Below are positions 21,317 to 33,500 of a stretch of 64,000 bases of DNA, piece after piece; the first letter of the stretch is position 1; each line of letters opens with the position of its first letter. A program made the translations under genes and the position numbers. The stretch spans positions 62,001 to 126,000 of the forward strand of contig JABYQU010000064.1 in NCBI GenBank assembly GCA_022264855.1. Direction: 5' to 3'. The notes beneath the pieces were generated by a model. That model saw nothing but the letters and a program-made list of their open reading frames with translations, had not been told where the DNA came from and did not search any database. The DNA comes from Lenzites betulinus. Its lineage: Eukaryota; Basidiomycota; Agaricomycetes; Polyporales; Polyporaceae.

Positions 21317-23480
21317 ATGCGCGTGCTGGTTGCCGAGAAAACGCGAGGAAAACTGCCCGGGGCCTTCGGACTCGCACTGGAGCACGTCGACGATGCGGAC
21401 CTTGCAACACGCATACTCATCATGCTCGTTATCTTTGCCGTCTCCCTCGTCGGTCGGTCATTTTTAAGCTTGCGCTACTGGAGATCACGCCGAATACCCT
21501 AACACCGTATTTACAGCGGTCTCGTTCCCTACAATCACAGAGACATACCGCTCGATACGCGTGCCGAGCGTTTTCTTCTTCGTCGGGAAGCACTTTGGCA
21601 CAGGCGTGATCTTGTCTACAGCGTTTGTGCACTTATTACAAGACGCGTTCAAGGCTCTGCAAAATCCGGAGGTGAATGCGATATGGCGGGTCGAGCAATG
21701 GGCAGGAATGATTGTGTGAGTGGTTTCCCGTTGCAAAGCCGCGAGTGAAGGGCACGAGACGTTCGGGTGCTGATACTCTACACAGGCTTGGATCGCTGCT
21801 GTCTATTTTTCTTGTAGAATGTGAGGGAGCCAAGCCCGATCCATTCCTGGTGTCATCTAACACGTCCGCGCAGATGTGTCTACTGCGTTCGTCGACCGCC
21901 TGCAATCCTATCCGTCCGCACCCTCAAGTCCCACTGTTTCTCCCCATGGGTCTTCGGCGCCATCGCTCCATATGGACTACGAGGCCGCCGCTGAAGTTCC
22001 TCCCTCTGTTCGGCCGTCAATCGTGGTACAGAGCCCGAAGGGATCCAAGGCATGGGTCTCCGATCAATCCGTGGCTCACCGCCATAAGCACGGCCCAAGC
22101 CACAGTATGCACCAAGTAAGCGACTTCGTTGAAGGCGTACATCCCCCACCAGCGTTACCCGAGCTCGCAGATGAGGGTGTGGACGAAAACACACCTCTCA
22201 ATTCTACCGTCCTCCCCCCGCCTCTAGCAGATGCGTCGTACGGGACTACACGCTCTAGCGAGCGTCCCCCAGCTCGTCCTAGTGCGCGCCACACGCACGG
22301 ATCCACCGTCTCTGCTGGCGACACATTCTTCTCGGGGGGCCATCACCGCCACGAGACGCGCGATTCACACTCCATGCACCACGTGCGCGTTTCGCGGTGG
22401 GCGTGGTTCAGCTTCCTGTGGCCTAGCGGGGACAGTGTGCCCTCGTTGGACGTCGCGGCCATCTCCCGTCTCCCTTCGACGCACAACCTCAACCCGGAAC
22501 GACGGGGAACGATGCGGAGCGAGGCCGGACGCTCGTTTCGCGAGCCGCAGCATAGGCATATGCATGCTAGCGACGGGCAGGAGCACGAGGGGCGGCGGCA
22601 TGGGCATACACATCTGGACATGGAACAGTGGATGGATGGCGCGGAAGACAGGCACCACGGTGAGTTGGTGCGCGATAGTCCGGTCGACGAGGAGTGCGAC
22701 AGCGATCTGGGGGAGGAGGAGTTGAAGATCGGGCGCAGGAGGCAGGTGATCGGTATTCTGGTGAGTATATGCGCGTTTTTCTTCGAGAAGTATCACTTGA
22801 TACTGATAACGGTACAGGTCCTACAAATGGGGATTATGATTCATTCGTTAGTGATTGGGCTCACGTTGTCCATCGCTAGCGGACCCGAGTTTAGTAAGTG
22901 TTCTTATATCTTTACTCGTTAAGATTCGACTGACGTCTTGCCGTGTAGCGTCTCTTGTGATTGCGATTGGGTTCCATCAGTTGTTCGAGGGCCTTTCTTT
23001 GGGTATCCGCATCGCCGGCCTCCCCTCCAAGCACTCGGAAGGTACGTTCCGTCATACACATACGTTCAAAGTAGTCGCATTTACTCAAGCGCCTCACAGA
23101 CGGCTTTAAACATCTATCCGGACGCACACTCAAGCCGTTACTCGCTGTCACCTTCGCTATCACAACACCTATCGGTATTGGACTCGGGCTGGCTACGCTC
23201 AGTGGTGCGGCATCGACTGGGCGTAAGTCGCATTTCTGCTCTAGAATACCCCCAAAAGACTGACATATCGCGATGATATCCCTCAGCACGACTCACGCTC
23301 ATCCAAGGCGTGATGTCCGCGATTTCCGCGGGCATGCTCATCTACGCCGCGTGCGTGGAGATGCTCGCGGGCGACTTCGTGATGGACGCGCACCTCTGGC
23401 GCAGCAGCGTGCGCAGGCAAGTGCTCGCGCTCGTCAGCCTCTTCGCGGGTGCCGCGGCGATGGCAGCGATTGGATTGTGA
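21317..23480 (+). CDS. ZIP-family zinc/iron transporter
   Basis: A membrane transporter moving Zn2+ or a similar divalent metal into the cytosol. Exons 21317-21452, 21517-21715, 21786-21820, 21874-22760, 22818-22893, 22949-23041, 23100-23222 and 23287-23480 close to 580 residues. TM helices include ATRILIMLVIFAVSLV, then HFGTGVILSTAFVHLLQDAF (the TM2/3 ZIP signature), WAGMIVLGSLLSIFLVEYV, and after the loop MGIMIHSLVIGLTLSIASG and VIAIGFHQLFEGLSLGIRI (TM4 and TM5 metal-site histidines HS and HQxxEG). The C-terminus has GVMSAISAGMLIYAACVEML. The cytoplasmic loop is about 290 residues, longer than usual, and His-rich (HRHKHGPSHSMH, HRHMHASDGQEH, HGHTH). Start at 21317 gives a short N-terminus (MRVLVAEKT); an upstream start is possible. 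Plasma-membrane versus vacuolar location cannot be read from sequence. Confidence 0.92.
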
Positions 23481-24654
23481 GTGATTACGTTCTCTCCAAT
23501 ATTCACCCCCTGTATGCGACTGGTATCCTGATGACTACTTCGGCGACAGCTTGGACTAGGATGGTGTGGAAGAACGGACGTGTACGACGATCCCCGTTGC
23601 GATGTAACTTCTTGCTAGCGGACGATTTAGATACTCGCGCGAACGGGCTGTTGAGAAACACGTGCTACGCTTGGTATTGTATAGGATTGTGTAATTGTAT
23701 ACACACAGCGCTATGAAAGCATAGTATCTTCTGTATGACGTTTAAAATCCGCATACAAGCTGGTGCCATCATGTCAAGATTTGGGGCTGTAGTCGCGGTG
23801 AGTGGTAATGCTCTATCCGTAATCTTATGTTTTTGCTAACGCGCTTACTGTCGATATCTACTTTCTGCCCTCTAGATTATTTCACATACGCCGCAAGATG
23901 TTCAGCACATGGGCCGTCCGAGTCGTTCACCAAACGCCACTTCCAACCTTCAAATTAGCGCCTGCAATATAAGCGCTTGTTTTAGAAACGATCGGAGAAT
24001 ATGAGAGTCCAAAATTCAGCTCGATCGATCGTAGCCGGCGGGGAAAGGAACTTCGAGGGTGTACACAACACAAAATATACGGGCCTTTGTGCGACTGGAG
24101 ATGCAAGAGGTTGGAGGTGAACATTGCAAGCCACCGTCGAGCGGGCGATCTGGGTAAGACGCGTCGCCGTCTGCACCCCGTACTAACGTTCAAGCTCCCA
24201 GGCTCGGACGATGACTTTGAGGAGCCTCAAACCGCCGAGACGCCGGTGGAGCACTTCGCAAATGCATGCCCCGAGACTGCGCCGGGGGCTTTTTCGCAAA
24301 AAATGCTCAGGGTGTGGTGCGGGAAATGTGTCCGTGCCGACGCATTCCTATGTACGGGGCGTCGGGGATCGATGGCGGGCCCCGCCCGGCGCTGTTGGCT
24401 CGGCGGTGAGTCCTTTTGGGTCATGGCGGAAGCTTTTCCCGTACTGATGCGCCCCGCTTGCAGGTGGACGGCTCCGGGCTTCGGGGATGGCCTGCGGCGC
24501 GAGAGCTCGAGACCGTGGTAGCGGCGCGCGCGATCCCGAGGCGCAGTCACTATGCGCTCTGCAGGTCGCACCCTCGAACGCGCATGTCGCAAAACTTCGC
24601 TGTTTTTCTTGGATATGTTTGAGCCACAAGGCCGAGAGGGGGGGTGAGATGAGG
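23481..24654. other. Intergenic, nothing recognised
   Basis: 3' flank of the ZIP gene and distal promoter of the AA9 gene. Overlapping frames on both strands near 24090-24680 lack splice or family support. Confidence 0.5.
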
Positions 24655-24661
24655 TATATAT
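24655..24661 (+). promoter_or_regulatory. TATA box and CT-rich leader of the AA9 gene
   Basis: TATATAT lies 196 bases upstream of the ATG and is followed by a long pyrimidine-rich run (about 24700-24760), the usual core promoter layout of strongly expressed fungal genes. Confidence 0.55.
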
Positions 24662-24856
24662 GGCCAGCGCGGAATCAGTCAAACCTCAGCAACCCGCTAA
24701 CTTTCGCTCCCTCCCCCCTCCCTCCTCCCACTCTCGCTACTCTAAACCAGAGTCCCTCCACACATCACACCTATCCGCTATCCCAGCCTATCCCAGCCCG
24801 ACGTACACTCTCGTTAATCTCTTTTGCACCACACATCGTCACTCCATATCTCTAAT

Positions 24857-25976
24857 ATGAAGGCTTCCACTACTTTCGTGCTTTCCATCCTCGCTGCCGT
24901 CCCCCTTGTCTCGGCCCACGGCTATGTTAGCCTGGTCACGATCGACGGCACGTCCTACAAGGGCAACACGCCCAATAGTAGCACTCGTACGCATCTTGTT
25001 CCTTCACATATATCGCTCGTATGCTCATCATACTCCAGTGAAGTCGCCGATCCGCATGATTGACGACGTGAGCCCTGTAAAGGGTGCGACCAACAAATAC
25101 CTTTCCTGCGGCCAGAATGCACAGAAGACCTCGACCGTCGCCTCCGCAAAGCCTGGCAGCAAGGTCAGCTTCAAGTGGGTGAACGGCGTCGGCGGCAACG
25201 TAAGTCTATCCTGTTATATCTCCGCGCACCACGTACACGACCAACCGCTCTCCGCGTTGCAGTGGCCCCACAACGTTGGTCCGCTCATGACGTACATGGC
25301 ATCGTGCGGCAGCGCCGGGTGCGCGAAGCTCGACTCCTCCAAGGCGGCGTGGTTCAAGATCGCGCAGGCCGGACAGACGAGCACGGGCACGTGGGCGCAG
25401 GCCGCGATCATGAACGGCGAGGCCGTGTCCGTGACGCTGCCGACGAACATCGCCCCGGGCGAGTACCTCCTCCGCCACGAGATCATTGCGCTGCACACCG
25501 CGATGACCGCAGGTGGCGCGGAGTTCTACCCGTCGTGCACGCAGATCAAGGTCGGGGGCAGCAAGACGGGCACGCCGAACGCCACGGTGTCTCTCCCTGG
25601 GGCGTACACGGACACCGATGCGGGCATTCTTGTTGACGTGAGTTATTTCGTACGCATTGGACTCCATCACAGCCGCTGATTGCCGTTGCAGGTATACGAC
25701 CTTGTGGGCTCGTACGTCTTTCCCGGCCCCGCGATCTCCAACCTCTCAGGCAAGACCGTGGCCGCCGTTGTCAATGGCACCTCTACCGACTCCGACAACT
25801 CCGCGACGAGCAGTGCGTCTGAGGCTGCAAGCTCGACCGCATCTGCGACTGTCACCTCGACGGTCTCCGCAACTGCGTCATCCACTGCGACCACCGAGGA
25901 CGAGGATTGCGAAGACGACTCTGAGGCCACGCAGCTCCCGCGCCGCTTCAGCCGCGTCATGCGCTCCGTTGTCTAG
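24857..25976 (+). CDS. AA9 lytic polysaccharide monooxygenase, secreted
   Basis: A copper enzyme that cleaves cellulose or related glucans by oxidation outside the cell. Exons 24857-24977, 25039-25199, 25263-25637 and 25692-25976 close to 313 residues. Signal peptide 1-20 is followed by His21 (SA-HGYVSLV), the N-terminal copper-brace residue. The second brace histidine is His97 in WPHNVGPLMTYMASC. The second-sphere motif is RHEIIALHTA then GGAEFYPSCTQI: axial Tyr183 is present, and Glu181 stands where most AA9 enzymes have Gln. Four or more cysteines fit the usual disulfides. There is no cellulose-binding domain; the catalytic part is followed by a Ser/Thr/Ala linker (about 240-290) and a tail that turns acidic, then basic (QLPRRFSRVMRSVV). 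Confidence 0.94.
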
Positions 25977-27164
25977 ACGTCCTCACCCACCTTTCCTTGG
26001 TATTTCGGCTCCCCAACCCACATTCAATATCGTCTTGCTCTCGACCTTCCCATGCTCTTCGCCGTGTCTTCCATCACCCACCACTCGTTTTGCGCACATC
26101 TTGAGGATTGCGCACAGCCACATAGATTTCGACCCGAGCCGACCTGTCTAGATTGTATCCATAATTGCCTTTGTTCTACTGTATACTGTTGATGTAATCT
26201 GATTAGATGTCGAGTCACGACGCGGAAGTTCCCGTACGAAAATTGACTTGTTATATAGAGCGCCCACGCCTGACATGTATCCTTACGAGTTTGCCTTCGG
26301 CAACCCCCCCGCTCGTCCCCATCCCGTCTCGCGTTGCCACCGAAGGACAAACCGCCTACCCTACGCTCGCTAGCATCACATATATTCACCCTTTGATCTT
26401 ACTTCGCTCGTTTGACCCGACGCCCACCCGCTCGTTAAGCGCCCGCTGCACGCGAAAATCAACATATACTTCCCTTTTTCTCGTTATGCTCGAAGTCGCA
26501 GCGCCACTGCCTGGTAGCGGTATCCGCCGCGGAGAGCTCGAGCTAGTTCTCTGAGCGCTCGTTTCCACTGCCATGAACGTAAAGTCGTATATTTTTACTC
26601 CTTGTATCCAGTAGTTGCTGCTCTCGCTTGACGCATAGCTATATTATTGTAATCAACTTAGATTCTACTGTTCTAGAGGTCTGCAGTCTGAGTCGCTGTA
26701 CAGAATCGTGAAGTGCACGCCTGTACGCAAATGTTGGCGCTTAATGAACCATCGGTCTTTGACTAAGTACAGCCACCAACTTCGACTGAGCTACAACCAG
26801 TACGAGTTCCAGATCCTCTTGCGTACGGGATTGGCTTCATTATGCTGGTATGATGGACACAAAGCTGCAAAGCGTGAAAATGGGAGGGGAATAGTCCCTT
26901 ACATCACACCTGCTTGCATGTGAGCGTCCTAGTGCAACTCGGCGTCATGACCACTGCAAGAACCTAGACAATGTCATGACGATGTATAGGTGAGCTTACA
27001 ATGAATACTAGTCAGTGTAGACTCTCGACCAAGGCTAACATCGTATCTAAAGTTGTATGTATCAAAGAGAGTCTAACTGGTATAGGGGGATACTCGGAGC
27101 CGCGCAGCACTCTCAAGTTGATGTCTAGGCGGTTTGCGTCCAATCTCCGTCACTGGGAGTGGAT
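25977..27164. other. Intergenic, nothing recognised
   Basis: 3' flank of the AA9 gene and left flank of the right inverted-repeat arm. It is AT-richer than the genes; open frames are short and unsupported. Confidence 0.5.
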
Positions 27165-27257
27165 GACCCCTGCGATGAGGCGCATTATGAGCTTGTGATT
27201 CTTCATTCTCGCTCGATTTCTGCAACGTGCGAGGAGAGGAGGCTGACCTTGAAGCAG

Positions 27258-27361
27258 CCAATGAGACGCGTCCTACGAGGCCAGCCCCGACGTCGTCCAA
27301 TCCCACCGATGACCTGCGGCGGATGACGGTCAGCCTCGATCTCAACCACCGTCCCATATAA
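27258..27361 (+). promoter_or_regulatory. Promoter of small duplicated gene, copy B
   Basis: Two CCAAT boxes (27258 and 27297) and CATATAA (27355-27361) lie 73-176 bases before the ATG at 27434, followed by a CT-rich leader. The layout is a convincing basidiomycete core promoter and suggests the small ORF is expressed. In copy A the first CCAAT reads CCAGT. Confidence 0.55.
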
Positions 27362-27433
27362 CCCCGCCCCCGACTCTCCGTGCCCCTCACCACTTCTCTC
27401 TCCGTACTCCCATCACGCCTATTTCCTGCCACC

Positions 27434-27766
27434 ATGCCTTCCTACACCGCCCCTTCCGTCCTTCTCCAGTCCCAGATCGAGCGCCGGTCGCTCCGGTCCC
27501 CGCCTCCCAAGCCCCGTTCCCGTTCCCAGGTCGCCCGCCCCCCGGTCCCGCCCCTGCCCCTCGAGTTCGTCAAGCCCCGTGCGGAGCCGCCGTGCCTCAT
27601 CACCCGCAAGGCCCACGTCCGGACCCGCAACCGCGAGCGCAAGGACCTCAACCCTTTCAAGCCGCTCGTGGACGGGGGCGCGAACTACCGGTGGAAGCTC
27701 ATTTCTCTCCGGGATGCGCGGCGCCGGGACTCGATTGTGTACCGTGACGTTGCTGCTCGTGTTTGA
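27434..27766 (+). CDS. Small basic protein, duplicated, copy B
   Basis: 110 residues, identical in amino acid sequence to copy A (15714-16046, opposite strand). Good ATG context (CCACCATGCC) and a full promoter upstream. Composition: Arg about one in five, Pro and Ser rich in the first half, and a probably folded second half with FKPL, YRWKLISL and IVYRDV. It may be a host gene caught in the duplication or a product of the mobile-like repeat. I do not recognise a domain. Identity between copies could reflect a recent duplication, since the antisense and flanking frames in the core are equally identical; it is not by itself proof of selection. Confidence 0.62.
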   Translation: MPSYTAPSVLLQSQIERRSLRSPPPKPRSRSQVARPPVPPLPLEFVKPRAEPPCLITRKAHVRTRNRERKDLNPFKPLVDGGANYRWKLISLRDARRRDSIVYRDVAARV

Positions 27767-28540
27767 GTGGCTTCTGTTGTGGTCGCGGTCTCGGTCCCGG
27801 TGTCGGCTTCGGTTTTACAGGTTGTTCGTCGCGCCCCCGGGAGTCGGCGTCGGCGAGGTTGACGGAGGGCTTGGATCACCCGACGATGTCAGCCTCCCCG
27901 GCATAGCCACGGAAGTATACGATTCCCCTTCTTTCGTCCGTAGTTGTGGAGGGTCGCTGTTTCGTGTGTGTGGTGTGTTCGGGAGAGGGTTTGGTGGCGG
28001 CGGCCGGGGGCCCGTGCGGGAGGGAGATGGCGCCCTCTCTTCTGTGCGGTCACCTTCGGTCGTCGTCTCCATCGGAGCGGGGGCGGGGATCCTCGGGTCC
28101 CTTCCCTCGCACAAGTCCGAGAAGTGAGTGATCTTCATCTCTTCGTATTGTTGGACTGTTCTGACATCTTGAAAACATGCCATAGCAGGACAGCGTCGCA
28201 CCCTCGCCTTCAATAAGGGAGATGATCTCCTCGTCGTTCACTCTGATTATCTCGACTTTCATAGATTCACTCTCGCGCGCGAGATCTAAGAGGCATCACA
28301 GCGGCGACCCGGACGTCGATTTCGGTGAGTACGGCGAGATGGTCGACAGGAGGAGGTTTGGCCTCCTCCTCTTGTTGCTCATCTTGTGCGCGTCGTTGTC
28401 AAACGGACATGGCATACACATTTTCCGATTACAAAACAATAGTTCCTTTTTCGTGTCGCCCAACTGGGTGCTCGAATGCCACGGGCGCCTAAACATCCAT
28501 AGCACTTGGGGACTCATCACAGATTTGTCCGTAATCTTAC

Positions 28541-30559
28541 AATGCAATATAATCCAGCTATAATGGACTTGTAATCGGTTATAAGGTCCACAATGATGGC
28601 AAGTTGATATTATCTCGGATCGTGTAATAATGCCACTACGATCGCGTTGAGCCCATTAGAAGAGCCCGCCCAGATTGCAAGATTTCCCAATATTGCGAAT
28701 TCTCCAAATCATTGTACATGCATGCAAGGTGTATGATGCCAGTATAATAATATTCTTGGGCTTCTAAATCCCGATCACACTATGCACGGTAGATGCGGAA
28801 ACATATGATATATTCATAAACACCGAGAACGTACATGAAGCGATACTTGTACCAGTAATATTACAACAACTACTGGACATACACTACTAAAACACCAGAG
28901 CAACTCCCGCCGTGCAGAACAGAGGGCCTCGATAGTGTACCGCTCAGTAGCGTCGGGTAGCCGAATAAAGAGCACCCAGGTTGAACGAGGATGTACAGCG
29001 CACACCAGGTGACAGCAGCCAAAGATACTCCCAGCCAAGAGCAACGCCAGGTATAGCGACCAGTCAGGATGTCTCTAGAGTCCAGGTACGAGTGCGGTAG
29101 CCGTAGACAGCTTCAAGACCCAGCGGAATCGAGCACACAGCAGCACCAGCAGTAGCACGACACCCATAGCGGAAGCCTACTAGGCCCTGTAGTAGGATGA
29201 AAACGTCAGTAGGGATGCATGCCGTCGTGACACTGATACACAAGCAAAAAAGGAGGAAATGGGGGGATGTGTGCAAGTGGGAGGAGTTGGAAGGATGGAG
29301 AGGGACGAGAGTTGTGCGCGAGCAAAGATGTCCATCGTTAGGTGACGAATTTAAGCTCCGCCGAGAAACTGTACAGAACATCGCGAAGTGTCGGTGGATT
29401 TGAGCGCGCGGGTTGTAAGGCGATTGCAAAGCAGGTGGGAGGATTGCACAGATTCCAAGATCATTGCAAGTGTCTTGCAAGATGCATGTTCCAAGCCAGC
29501 CCAATGATCGCGGCGCTTGCTAGCAAACCCGAGATTATGGTAGGTTTACAACAGATTATAACACCTTATTACGGCGATAATTATTACTCCCCTCCCGATT
29601 TCCACGCCTTTTCTGTGATGGAAATCACGATGACTTGCTTGGACAGGACTGCAAATCTGCGCAGTGTAATGGAACTCTTTAGTAAGTAGATCCATCAACC
29701 TTTTGTAATGCACCATTGGCCCATCATGATAACGGATCGAGACTCGAGAGAGCGCTCAATTATTTGTATCCGAGGCAGAACGATGGCGCCTTTGCAGTCG
29801 GACGTTGGTCGTTGAGCCGTTACGCCCGAGACCGTCAAGACAGTGAGCGTCGTGCGAAGCGTTCGCCTAATGTCGGAATTTTTCGACGACTCCGCGGTGG
29901 TCACGCTCTGCTGGGTATCCAGGAGACCCCGACTTCACGACGGCGTAACCGTGGCCGCACGTAATGCGCGGGCGCCTTAGGATTCGGGAAGGTTGCTCCC
30001 TTATCCAGCCCGGTGTCTTATAGAAAACAGCGTGGACATGCACCCTACACGCTCCGCTCCATGGTCCGACCGCTACCTCAGGCTGCTACTTCATGCGAGG
30101 AGAACACGCTGCACTGGCAAGGTACGTCGTCGCTACAATCTCCGTCACAGGTATGGAAGTAGCTCGCTCCCTTAGAATGTATCGCAGATATAACTGTTTG
30201 TTGAGAAGACTCGTTTCAGCCTCTGCCCATCCGGCGCTTATGAACATACCGCATACCGCACGCTGATTTCCTTTAGCTGCAGTCGCAGCTGTCCACCAGG
30301 CTGACATCGATGTCGTACACCCAGTCCACCGGCGACGTCTAGCAGCCGTCTTTCTGCAGGCTTACATGCTCAGTCTACGGAGATTGATACAGCATGTTCA
30401 CAGGACGGCCGCAGTTTCAACGACGCCGCCGACCAGGGCTGAGGAGCCTATATGAACCAAGTCGTACGCACCACACTCCAGCAGTCACCCCGAATTGCTT
30501 GTGCCCTACAGGATCCCCTAACGTTATACCATAAGCCGTCTACTACGTCACCTACGCGG
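28541..30559. other. Intergenic, nothing recognised
   Basis: About 2 kb between the right arm and the second DUF6535 gene. Base composition is AT-rich near 28560-28860. Frames of 70-150 codons occur on both strands without conserved motifs. Confidence 0.5.
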
Positions 30560-33500
30560 ATGGCAGTCGGTATCAATATGGTGCGAGCTCGTCTTCATAT
30601 GCTCTCAAATAATGAATGCAAGTTTGGTCTGATGCTATGCCCATCAATATCAGACAGAACCCGAAGGACGGGGACGCTCGGACGTATCGTCTCTTCCGCC
30701 GCCGCCCTCACAGACGGTGGATATAGATACCAATTTGCTCAAGGACATCAGTGGAGAACTGAAGCTGCAGGTTAGTTGGCATCCGTTACTGGCATACTCT
30801 CTTCGCGGTGCAAGGATTGGTATCGTTCACACCAATATGCTACGCAGGAGCTGCTTGATCAGCAACGAGGTGTACATACGGACGACGCCAGAACGAAAGC
30901 CTGGTCTGACGTGGCCACAAAGGCCCAAACATTTGGCGACGACCTAGTAAATCGATGGAACAGAGAAATTGACATCTACCTGCTTTTCGTACGTGGTTGT
31001 CGATGTGTTTCAGTTTGAATGTTTGCTTACCTACATCCCTTGGAAAGGCTGGATTGTTTTCGGCGATCTTAACAGCATTCAACGTGGAGTCGTACCGTCT
31101 GCTTCAATCGCGCAGTTCGGATCCTACCGTTCAAGCTTTGGAGAGGATCTCGCTGCAGCTACATAGCTTCTCCATCAGCTACCCTTTCGTCAACTCCACA
31201 CAGCCTGGCAGTCCAGCCGTACGCGACACAGCAGACGGGTTGTCTTCAGTGGCGCAGTCCGCGATTTGGTTGAACATCCTCTGGTTCTCCGGTTTGATCC
31301 TCAGTCTCACCTCGGCCCTCATCGGAATCGTGGCGAAGCAATGGCTCAGCGAATATAGCGCAGTTTCGGGAAACTCGCGCGACAAGGCGCGACTACGCCA
31401 ATACCTCGCCAAGAACCTCGTGAAGTGGCGCGTGGGGGACATAGTTCTCTTCATACCCATACTGCTTGTGATTTCTCTTGCCTTCTTCCTTGCAGGACTC
31501 CTCGTCCTCCTCTGGACCCTACATCACTCTGTGGCAATCGTTGCATCTATTCTTGTCGCTATCGTCGCTGTCTTCACGAGCGGTGTGGCAATCCTCCCCG
31601 CATTGAGCGTCAGCTGTGCATACCTCTCGCCACAATCACGAGCCCTATATTCTATCTGGCAGCTTATCCACAAGCGGGTTCTTATACCGATACAACACTA
31701 CCTCCTCTCCGTTCCTGCAAAAGCTATTTACGAGACCTTCGATGTCTCCGACCGGATCGGAACCTTTCTGCTCTGGCTCAAGGTCGAATTCGATAACTAC
31801 GATGCGAAGCGGTCGACGGTCTTCAGCTGGAACGATCGCATCAAATCCTCTATTGATCGCAACGGTGACACCCTCGACGTTGACATCCTCGTTACGGCTT
31901 ACGAGTCAACTCTGGACCCCGACGCGGTTTCCTCCGCTACTATATGCCTCTCCGACCTTCGATCCAATGGCGTCCTTGAATACTTCACGAAGCTGCACGA
32001 ATCCATCGTAAAGCACTCTCGCCGCGATCATAAGGCACCGGTCACTGGCAGCTATCCCACGAGCGCCTTGCTCGTCTTCCATGTTCTTCTTTGTGCCATA
32101 GACCTGAGTACTATGAAGATACAGGAGGATCTCTGTCGGCAGGTCTGCCTAGATCTCACATCTCCTCGGCATCATATCGCGAAAGACGGCGACTGCAGCA
32201 AAGAGGAGTCAGCGAGGTGGTTGCAATCGGTGGTCACTTGGCTCGAACCACGCGTTGAACACTACCTCACGCCGATCTTGGAATATCGTCGCAATGCCGA
32301 GACTGAGTTAAACGAAAACAAAGAAGCGGTCACGAGCAAGTTGAAGGTCATCAGCAGCCACTGTCAGATACTATCTCAGTCCACCTCGCGTTATAAAGGC
32401 ACTGAAACAGACCCAGTCAACGGTCAGTAGCGCATTGTGGATCGTTTATACAAATATGATCCTGATTTATGCGTTCTTGTGCCAGATTCGACGATTTCTA
32501 TAGACCGGGCGTTTGACCTTCTATGCCGACAACTGGTCAGATGTCAGCCTTTCGTTCTAGAGCAACTGGATGTGGCTGGTGGATCTACAAGAACCGAAGC
32601 CGGAGTCACCAAGGCACAGCTGAAGTATCTAAGCACCGTGCTGACATTTTTGCGACTGATTCCCACCGCCCTCACTTTCAGTGATCGCAAGAAACGTACC
32701 ACCTCCTACACGGATGCTAGCAGCGAGGTCCTCTCACAGCTTTTCACCGTCCTTGATCGCTATCGAGACTCTCTCGAGGCAGCTTGTCTAGAGGATCTTA
32801 TCCGAACCGGGTCGGAGACGAACGACTACCTGACCTCCGTCTTGGACATCGCGAATGCCCTGCAAGACCACGCGATACTTCCACTCGTCAAGATGGATAT
32901 GATCACCACTTTTGATTGCCTAGTCACCTTCTTCTGGAATCTCCCGTCAGCGGAAAACACCTGGGGGTTCACACTCGGCATGTCGCTTGGCAGGCTACAG
33001 GAGGCCCAAATCTCCGTGAATAAACTTCAGAGTCGTTTTGATAACTACCAAGCTTTACGGGTGCGTGATGAGAGCGGTACGTTGTTCGCTGAAATTACAG
33101 GTCATATCAAGCGGCTAACGCATGGAGAATCTCAGACAATCGCAGGTCTGACGACGGAGTCGGAAAGCGTAGTACCTTGGACTTCTTCACCTTTTCTTCA
33201 ATATGGAAGGCGACTCAAAGGGACGCCGGCAGTGCCATCCAACCGGACCCGAAGAATGTTCCTGTGCCCGCTACGGCGCCCGCATCCGTGGAAGTTGAGA
33301 TGGAATCCGGCTACGAGTGAGCTTCTGCCGTGCCGCATATCGACACTCAGGCTCACGTCACGTTTGACTCTGGTAGAACGAGGGGCACTACCATCTATTC
33401 CGAGAAAGTAGTCGTGACTGATACGACCAACGTCGACACGACTTCGCCACATCTCGGGGAGGCACTTTCTGCTGCGCCAAGTTCAACCGATGTTGGAGTT

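Larger units (their letters stand above)
27165..28540 (-). repeat. Inverted duplication, right arm
   Basis: Inverted counterpart of 14940-16345; see that entry for the pairing rule. The outer part (28110-28540) is also the third copy of the dispersed repeat seen at 11695. The arm contains the small-protein copy B with its promoter. Confidence 0.9.
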
